From contig CAJXYU010000002.1 of NCBI GenBank assembly GCA_913063155.1, positions 434,001 through 498,000 of the forward strand: 64,000 bases of DNA. The letters run 5' to 3'. This document shows, in pieces, positions 58,677 through 64,000 of this stretch; within the stretch, counting starts at the first letter, position 1; each line of letters begins with the position of its first letter. The notes beneath the pieces are model-generated. The model was not told the origin of the DNA. It worked only from the letters and a program-made list of their open reading frames with translations, and searched no databases. A program made the translations under genes and the position numbers. This stretch comes from an uncultured Desulfovibrio sp. (GTDB lineage Bacteria; Desulfobacterota; Desulfovibrionia; Desulfovibrionales; Desulfovibrionaceae).

Positions 58677-60638
58677 TCAGGCCATCATGGCAAGCTCCTG
58701 TTTCCTGCTTTCCTGTTTCGGCGGCTGAATTTCCTGGCCTCTTTGCCTCCACAGGGCGATCAGGTCGCGATAGTTGGCCTTGACGGCAGCCACCAATGCC
58801 GCATCGTCAATTTCATCCTCCAGCCATGCCTTGGCAGGGCGGCCGAACAGGGTACGCCCGACAGTGAAGCCTTTGACGATCCCGTGCCCGGCCGCAGCGG
58901 CAAAGCCTTCGGCCAAAGTTTCCTGAGAGGCGTCCAGACCGAGAAGGACCACGCCCCGGCAGTGGGGGTCGCGTTCATCGATAAGGGCGGCCATGGCGCT
59001 CCAGCCTGCATCCGCCAAGGGCGGCAGCTTCCACCAGTCCGGCTTGACGCCCAGGTTGTAGAAACGTTTCACCGCCCTTATGTAGTGCTCGTCGCTCTTA
59101 TGCGAACCTGCGGGCAGGATCACTTCGAGAAGAAGTTCGTGGCCGCTCTTGCAGCATGCTTCGTATACTTCCCTGATTTTGGCTTCCTGTTGGAGCCGAA
59201 GCCCGGGCTCATCGTCCGGATGGTAAAACACCAGGCATTTCACGACATGCTCCAGGGGCCAGTCCACGAGTTGGGAACCGATATTGCCGTGCTCCAGTTC
59301 AAGCGGACGCGATCCCGGCAGTTCGACGGGGCGGCCGATCCACCATCCCGCGCCGGTCGCGGCGTTCAGCACATCCTGGCCGAAGGTGCTGTCGCACAGG
59401 AGCCCTGCCCTGTTTTCGAGCCCTGCTTCCCCGGCCACTTCCCTGCTTGCCTGGAGAAGCAGTTTTTTGAGCGGTTGTATGCGGCCGGGGTCCGCTCCTG
59501 CCTCACGGGCCATATCCTCGAACTGGGAGCGGTGGTCGAAGGCCATCACGCATAGTTCTTCCCACTCCCTTTTGCGGGTTGTGACACGGTGCAGGTGGTT
59601 CAATTCCTTATCCAGGTCCGGGCGCGGTGCTTCTTCCGCCCGGCTCAGGTAGTCGTCCAGCTCTTCTCTGGAAGGCATGGTCGGCGCGCAACCGTGCCGC
59701 GAAACCACGAGGGCGCCGCAGGCGTTGGCATAGGCGCAGGCCTTTTCCCAGCCCTCGCCGCTGAGGTAGCCACGCAACAGGCCGGACATGAAGGCGTCGC
59801 CTGCTCCGAGCACGTTCAGCACCTCAACCCGCACTCCTTGCACCGTGATGCCTTCGTCCAGGGTGTCCGGGATACCGCCGGTGAATACGGAGCATCCCAG
59901 GGGGCCGCGTTTGCAGACCAGTTCCGCGTCCGTCAGTTCGCGCACCTTGCGCAGGGCGGCGACCGTGTCGGTGGTTCCACCTGCAATGTGGAACTCCTCT
60001 TCGGTCCCCACGATCAGGTCGAACAGGCCGAGCACCTCCTGCAACTGGGCCGTCACCTTGCCGGATTCAATGTACCGGGTCTCTCCGTCGCCGAGGGAGG
60101 TCAACCCCCAGAGAACCGGGCGGTAGTCGATGTCGAGGGCGGTGCGCACCTTGTTTCGACGTGCGTATTTCAATGCGGTCAAAACCGCGTCCCGGGTATT
60201 GGGGTGCGAGAGATGGGTGCCGGTGATCGCCAGGCAGCGGGAGGAAGCGATGTACTCCTCGCTGAAGTCGTCGCGGGTGATGGCCATGTCCGCACAATTG
60301 TCCCGGTAAAAGATCAGCGGAAAGGTCTCCCGGTCCTTGATTCCCAGGATGACCAGGGCGGTCAGGCGTTCGATGTCGGTAATGAGGTTGCTCGTGTCGC
60401 ATCCCACGCTTTCCAATTCTTCGCGCAGAAAACGGCCCATGTGCTCGTTGCCCACTCGGGCGAGCATGGAGGATCTGAGTCCCTGGCGGGCGGCGCCGAA
60501 GGCCACGTTGCCGGACGAGCCGCCCAGGTATTTGGCGAAGCTGCCCATATCCTCAAGGCGAGAGCCGATTTGTTGACCGTACAGGTCCACGGCGATCCGC
60601 CCCATGCAGATGACATCGAATTCTTTTGTGTCGTTCAT
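58677..60638 (-). CDS. iolC: Fused 5-dehydro-2-deoxygluconokinase / DUF2090 aldolase-like protein
   Basis: A 653-residue fusion. Residues 1 to about 330 are a PfkB-family kinase (FDVICMGRIAVDLYGQQIGS, LGGSSGNVAFGAARQGLRSS, and the catalytic VLNVLGAGDAFMSGLLRGYL), which phosphorylates 2-deoxy-5-keto-gluconate. Residues from about 340 form a DUF2090 domain with a class I aldolase-like barrel (LCVMAFDHRSQFEDMAREAG), thought to cleave the product as IolJ does. This fused form is common in proteobacteria. GAGGAG precedes the ATG. It is first in the iol unit; an AACGTT core at 60655-60660, near the ribosome site, could be a LacI-type half operator. Confidence 0.94.
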   Translation of the reverse strand: MNDTKEFDVICMGRIAVDLYGQQIGSRLEDMGSFAKYLGGSSGNVAFGAARQGLRSSMLARVGNEHMGRFLREELESVGCDTSNLITDIERLTALVILGIKDRETFPLIFYRDNCADMAITRDDFSEEYIASSRCLAITGTHLSHPNTRDAVLTALKYARRNKVRTALDIDYRPVLWGLTSLGDGETRYIESGKVTAQLQEVLGLFDLIVGTEEEFHIAGGTTDTVAALRKVRELTDAELVCKRGPLGCSVFTGGIPDTLDEGITVQGVRVEVLNVLGAGDAFMSGLLRGYLSGEGWEKACAYANACGALVVSRHGCAPTMPSREELDDYLSRAEEAPRPDLDKELNHLHRVTTRKREWEELCVMAFDHRSQFEDMAREAGADPGRIQPLKKLLLQASREVAGEAGLENRAGLLCDSTFGQDVLNAATGAGWWIGRPVELPGSRPLELEHGNIGSQLVDWPLEHVVKCLVFYHPDDEPGLRLQQEAKIREVYEACCKSGHELLLEVILPAGSHKSDEHYIRAVKRFYNLGVKPDWWKLPPLADAGWSAMAALIDERDPHCRGVVLLGLDASQETLAEGFAAAAGHGIVKGFTVGRTLFGRPAKAWLEDEIDDAALVAAVKANYRDLIALWRQRGQEIQPPKQESRKQELAMMA

Positions 60639-60739
60639 TGCAAAACTCCTCGAAAACGTTCTGTTGCACTAAAATTTTGTCGCATCGGCCCGGCGATTTT
60701 TTTCACGGAAGGGCGTGAGGGCGACTTTGAAAATATCGT

Positions 60740-60759
60740 TCGGCCTTCACTGAGGCCGA
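60740..60759 (-). terminator. Hairpin after the exonuclease gene
   Basis: TCGGCCT and AGGCCGA arms with a 6-nt loop; on the minus strand ACGATATTTTC follows. It separates the exonuclease unit from the iolC unit. The remainder of 60639-60807 is AT-rich and probably holds the iolC promoter. Confidence 0.65.
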
Positions 60760-60807
60760 TTTGCATGACACTGCAAAAAATCGTTCATCGTTCAACGTCC
60801 TTTTTTT

Positions 60808-61533
60808 TCAGGGCCGTCCCGAGAGAGAGCGGCGATACAGCGGCCCCAGGGTGGGCTGTGCGTGCGCAAAGATCTCCCGGACAAGGACCAGAAACAATTC
60901 GCCCGAGGCAATGGAATCGGCCAGGGAATTGTGCGCGAGATATGCGGGAAGTCCCTTCTTTTTCCGAATTTCGCTCAAGCGGTAGTCTTTTTCCGTGTTG
61001 CCTCGGTTTGATGAAAGGGAACGCTCCAGCATGAGCGTGTCCAGCCAGACGACCGGCAGGAAACCGTCCTGGGGGATCCCCAACGCCTGGCGCAGGAACC
61101 CTTGCTCGATGGCGCTTCCATGCACCACGACGATTTTTCCGGCCATGCGTTTCATCAGGCGCCCGACGCCCTGTTCGAACGACACTCCGTCGGTCAACGT
61201 CTCCGGCGTGATGTGGTTGACGACGGCGGCCCGGGCGTTCACTGACCAGGGAGCCGCAAAATAGAAATGTTCGGACGTGGAGAGCCGCAGCGTCCTGCGG
61301 GAGATCTCCACCATTCCTGCGGACAGGATGGAATCCCGGCAGGGATCGAACCCGGAGGTTTCGAAGTCCAGCGCCAGGATTTCCAGCTCGTCCAGTGGCG
61401 TATCCGGAGACGGGACCGGGGATTGGAAGAGCGGGAGAAGCTCTTCCGAGACCCTTCCGCCTTCAAGGGCGGCCACCCGCTTGCCTTCCATTTTCACCAG
61501 CGGCCGGCACGGCTTGAACAGGCGCGCCATCAT
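60808..61533 (-). CDS. DnaQ-like 3'-5' exonuclease domain protein
   Basis: A 241-residue DEDD-type exonuclease. Exo I is EILALDFETSGFDPCRDSIL with the Asp and Glu (DFET), exo II lies around VVNHITPETLTDGV and IVVVHGSAIEQGFL, and exo III is LAHNSLADSIASGELFLVLV with the final Asp. The second-residue pattern HNSLADS fits DnaQ-H. There is no polymerase domain, so it may trim nucleic acids or nucleotides as a stand-alone enzyme. Its start overlaps the DUF294 stop in an ATGATGG junction, so the two are translationally coupled. The DUF294/exonuclease pair beside a sodium symporter is seen in many proteobacteria. Confidence 0.9.
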   Translation of the reverse strand: MMARLFKPCRPLVKMEGKRVAALEGGRVSEELLPLFQSPVPSPDTPLDELEILALDFETSGFDPCRDSILSAGMVEISRRTLRLSTSEHFYFAAPWSVNARAAVVNHITPETLTDGVSFEQGVGRLMKRMAGKIVVVHGSAIEQGFLRQALGIPQDGFLPVVWLDTLMLERSLSSNRGNTEKDYRLSEIRKKKGLPAYLAHNSLADSIASGELFLVLVREIFAHAQPTLGPLYRRSLSGRP

Positions 61534-63407
61534 GCCAGCACTCCTTTGGCGTTGAAGCGCTGGAGTGCGGCTTCCTGGGTTCTGGCTATAATGCGGAAAG
61601 AATCTTTGAGATGGTTGCGCTCGAATTGGGACAGCAGCGCCGGTTCCAGGTCATTGTTTGCGTCCGTCCCCCGGATGAGAGCCGTCCGTTGGTGGCTGAA
61701 ACGCACTTGGTTGATGAAGTCCAAGGCCTCCAGCAATTCCTTGCAGCTTTCAACGCTGATGATCCTGGCCTCGGCTGCGGATCGCAGCCGTCCCACCGTG
61801 TCGATCTCTCCGCTGTTTGCGGCCAGCGCGTATATCCTGGCGAGTTCCACCAGCAGGTTCAGTGCCTGCCGTTTGATGTTGAAGACGCTCCGGTTGGCTC
61901 CGTCCTTTGCCAGGACGAACTGCCTGAACATCCCCAAGGGGGGATTCACCCGCAGGGAGTTGGCCGTCAATATGGCCAGGAAACGTCGGTTGTTCCTGGT
62001 GTATTCAGAAACTCCTTCCTGCAGCGACGTCACGAGCGTCTCGCAGCCGTAGAGAAACCGAAGATCCAGAAAGACGTTGACGTTCAGCAGGGCCTCGGCC
62101 TCCGGCCGCACGATCCATGAACGATAGTAGTCCATCCATTTGTCCAGAGGAACACACCATCCCGGGTTGGTAGCCATTTTGTGAGCCGGGCAGAGTTTGT
62201 ATCCGCATTCGGACAGGCCGTAACAGACGAACTCGGCAAGGCGCCTGAAGTAATCCTTCTGTTTTTCATCGAGTTCCTCGGCAAGCACGATCCCGTTATC
62301 CTGATCGGAAAAACAGTGGACCTCGTTGCGCGCCTGGGAACCGGCGACGATCCATGCGTATTCGCAGGGCGGTTCACCAAGCGTACGTTCGGCGAGCTGC
62401 AGCAGGCGTTTGCTGAAAGCATTGGCGATCAGCGTCATCATCTGTTGTATGGATCGGGTATGGATGCCGGTCTCCACCAGCGTCTCGAAAACCGATTGCC
62501 GCTGCAGGGTTAGTTCCTTCAGCGCTTCGACTGAATTCTTCCGGTATATGCGGTTGATGAGGTATACGGCCTGGACTCGGCTTCTCTGGATCAGGCTGGT
62601 GGCGGTCATGACTCCGGCCACCTTGTCCTCGGAAAAAACCGGCAAGCTGCGGACATTGTGTTCCATCATGAGCTCCACCGCCTGAATCAAGGGAGCTTCA
62701 CAGTCGATGGTGACCGGAGTTCCGGTCATAATTTCCGACACCGGCCTTTCAGTATCGCATCCCACGGCCACGACGCGTTTGGTCATATCCCGGTCCGTCA
62801 CTACGCCCAGGAGGCGGTTTCCTTCCATGACCAGAACGCTGGAGCGTCGCTGCCTGAGCATTTCCCCGGCCGCCCGGCGGATAGAGGTGTCGGGAGAGAC
62901 TATTGCGACGTTCTGGTTGACCACCTTGCCCACGGGACTCAAGTAGAAGGCGTCATTGCCCATGGCCTGTTCACGCTGGTTGCTGCAGGCCAACCGCTTG
63001 CCTTCCCGGCCGTCGAAATAGTCGCGCACCGACGGGTTCTCATCCATCAGTCGCCGGAGTACCTCCCGGGGAATCAGGTACAACAGGGTGTTTTCCAGGG
63101 CGGTGACCGAGTACTGACATTCGCATTTTCGCGCCATCTGGCTGTGTCCGAAGAGGTCGCCGCTGCCGAGTCTGGCGCGTAGCGAATCGTCCTGATGGCG
63201 TTGTTCCACCGCACCGACCCGGACCATGTACAACCCGGCCCCGAGTATGCGGTCCGCTTCCAGCCGGTCCCCTTGCATCAGGTAGTGGATGTCCACCGAA
63301 CCTGCCAGCTTGTCCCGTTCTTCCGTCGACAGGGTGTCGAAAGGGTCGGTGCAGGAGAGAAAGTTGAAAATATTGGGTAAGAGTGATTGATCCATACTAT
63401 ATTCCAT
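61530..63407 (-). CDS. cNMP-binding / CBS / DUF294 nucleotidyltransferase-like protein
   Basis: A 625-residue regulatory protein. About 20-140: cyclic-nucleotide-binding-like beta barrel (LMQGDRLEADRILGAGLYMV, RLGSGDLFGHSQM). About 155-275: CBS pair (SVLVMEGNRLLGVVTDRDMT, RSLPVFSEDKVAGVMTATSL). About 300-430: DUF294 nucleotidyltransferase-like domain with GSQARNEVHCFSDQDNGIVL, a G-S...D-x-D pattern. The rest is the DUF294 C-terminal helical domain. It resembles GlnD-type uridylyltransferases and may modify or control the adjacent symporter. A 9-bp hairpin covers the ribosome site and abuts the start codon; an ATG four codons in is an alternative. Confidence 0.92.
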   Translation of the reverse strand: MEYSMDQSLLPNIFNFLSCTDPFDTLSTEERDKLAGSVDIHYLMQGDRLEADRILGAGLYMVRVGAVEQRHQDDSLRARLGSGDLFGHSQMARKCECQYSVTALENTLLYLIPREVLRRLMDENPSVRDYFDGREGKRLACSNQREQAMGNDAFYLSPVGKVVNQNVAIVSPDTSIRRAAGEMLRQRRSSVLVMEGNRLLGVVTDRDMTKRVVAVGCDTERPVSEIMTGTPVTIDCEAPLIQAVELMMEHNVRSLPVFSEDKVAGVMTATSLIQRSRVQAVYLINRIYRKNSVEALKELTLQRQSVFETLVETGIHTRSIQQMMTLIANAFSKRLLQLAERTLGEPPCEYAWIVAGSQARNEVHCFSDQDNGIVLAEELDEKQKDYFRRLAEFVCYGLSECGYKLCPAHKMATNPGWCVPLDKWMDYYRSWIVRPEAEALLNVNVFLDLRFLYGCETLVTSLQEGVSEYTRNNRRFLAILTANSLRVNPPLGMFRQFVLAKDGANRSVFNIKRQALNLLVELARIYALAANSGEIDTVGRLRSAAEARIISVESCKELLEALDFINQVRFSHQRTALIRGTDANNDLEPALLSQFERNHLKDSFRIIARTQEAALQRFNAKGVLA

Positions 63408-63439
63408 GGAGCAGCCCCTGAATGTTTCGAGGCTGCTCC
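63408..63439 (-). promoter_or_regulatory. Hairpin covering the DUF294 ribosome-binding site
   Basis: Arms GGAGCAGCC (63408-63416) and GGCTGCTCC (63431-63439) are perfect. In the minus-strand mRNA the AAGGAG sequence lies in the upstream arm and the ATG directly follows the downstream arm. It sits between the symporter stop and the DUF294 start. Confidence 0.55.
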
Positions 63440-63451
63440 TTTTTCGGCTGC

Positions 63452-64000
63452 TTATTTTTCATTCCGGACAAGCACCCTGGTCTTGAAGCCCGCCATCAGG
63501 GCGGCGCCGATGGACCAGAATACGTATCCCAGGGAACAGGTTGCGAAGATGTAGTATCCGTTCATCAGCCATCCGGGAACGCTCTGCGCCAGGAAGACGT
63601 ACATGGACACCGTGCCCAGACAGACGAGCAGGCCCACCGGCTTCACCATGACCCAGGGCTCGATGTCCACCTGTTTGGTATAGACGTCCTCATAGGCTTC
63701 CTCCTGCGGGAAAAGGTATCCGATTGTGAGCATGAAGATGATATTGGCGACAAACAGGATGCCGATGAGATGAAGGAAGTGGATGTCGAGATTGATGACG
63801 AAATTGAACAGGAGATAGGCGGCTGCGCCGAACAGCAGGCCAAGCTTGGCCGCTATGGCCGGTACTCGTTTCGTCAGCAGTCCCACCAGGACGACGCTCA
63901 GAATAGGTGCGTTGAATATGCCCTGGAGTTGTTGGATAAGGAAGTACAGGCCATGCGGAGCATTGGCTACCAACGGCGCGACCAGCATGGTCACCAGGGC
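63452..64000 (-). CDS. Sodium:solute symporter (SSS family), C-terminal part
   Basis: Only the last 182 or so residues are in the window; the 5' part lies beyond base 64000. Five hydrophobic helices are visible, including FNAPILSVVLVGLLTKRVPA, LLFGAAAYLLFNFVINLDIH and HLIGILFVANIIFMLTIGYL, and the end VFWSIGAALMAGFKTRVLVR. The pattern, with FNAPI and the cytoplasmic EEAYEDVYTKQVDIEPW loop before the last helices, is that of the SglT-like sugar group. Beside iol genes it is most likely a sodium-driven inositol or sugar importer. It is co-transcribed with the DUF294 and exonuclease genes downstream. Confidence 0.88.
   Translation of the reverse strand, partial: ALVTMLVAPLVANAPHGLYFLIQQLQGIFNAPILSVVLVGLLTKRVPAIAAKLGLLFGAAAYLLFNFVINLDIHFLHLIGILFVANIIFMLTIGYLFPQEEAYEDVYTKQVDIEPWVMVKPVGLLVCLGTVSMYVFLAQSVPGWLMNGYYIFATCSLGYVFWSIGAALMAGFKTRVLVRNEK

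Noticed and set aside
1-64000. CRISPR array, prophage, toxin-antitoxin or defence island
   Set aside because: No regularly spaced repeats, phage structural genes, integrases, Cas proteins or toxin/antitoxin pairs were seen on either strand.

Overview
The window reads as chromosome of a GC-rich, Gram-negative sulfate reducer of the Desulfovibrio/Pseudodesulfovibrio type. This is an inference from gene content: LPS genes (lpxB), an RND pump, HypF for NiFe-hydrogenase maturation, a very large FAD/Fe-S lactate-dehydrogenase-like oxidoreductase, and a rho / carD / pth / rplY / prs / tRNA-Gln / ispE neighbourhood that I recall as Desulfovibrio-like. Most of the window is ordinary core chromosome. 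Genes are closely packed, with many overlaps of a few bases and clear intrinsic terminators.

Layout. 1-9.3 kb: a truncated hybrid sensor kinase, a GNAT acetyltransferase, a MarR regulator next to an RND efflux pair (membrane fusion protein plus permease, no outer-membrane channel), a Ser-rich unknown protein and an orphan substrate-binding protein. 9.4-12.9 kb: site-2 protease, trpS, an FKBP isomerase and an aminotransferase. 12.9-15.8 kb: a three-gene lipid-linked sugar cassette (GT39, DPM-type GT2, GtrA). 15.9-18.7 kb: a response regulator, then a ThiS-like carrier, a TtuA-type tRNA thiolase and a GT2. 18.7-23.8 kb: a run of two YbjQ-fold proteins, an M48 protease and a signal peptidase I with an extra N-terminal membrane domain, meeting ruvX, mltG and a membrane-anchored Ppx/GppA-like protein on the other strand. 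23.9-30.2 kb: another GT39, the FAD/Fe-S oxidoreductase and a class V aminotransferase. 30.3-38.3 kb: a DUF3298 protein, hypF, a DUF362 protein, a ModF-like double ATPase, infA, a cold-shock protein and small unknown genes. 38.4-46.6 kb: a GT2 with lpxB, a Gfo/Idh/MocA dehydrogenase, a HAD phosphatase, a ClC channel and ribF. 46.6-55.2 kb: an M48-TPR protease, rho, carD, pth, rplY, prs, tRNA-Gln, ispE and a DegP-type protease.

The right end is different. After tRNA-Arg(CCT) come about 400 bp of AT-richer sequence without a convincing gene, then a minus-strand myo-inositol catabolic block: iolB, iolE, a TIM-barrel isomerase and a fused iolC kinase-aldolase. Upstream of it lies a second unit with a DnaQ-like exonuclease, a cNMP/CBS/DUF294 protein and the end of a sodium:solute symporter. 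The tRNA-adjacent position suggests an acquired catabolic island, but no integrase or second att repeat is visible.

I did not find a clearly new defence or mobile system. The most interesting leads are the ThiS-like partner of TtuA that ends in Ala-Gly instead of Gly-Gly, the probably periplasmic Ppx/GppA-like protein, the YbjQ/M48/signal-peptidase operon, the DUF294/exonuclease pair beside the inositol genes, and several well-formed inverted repeats lying on promoters (MarR, RND, class V aminotransferase, degP, DUF362/modF).
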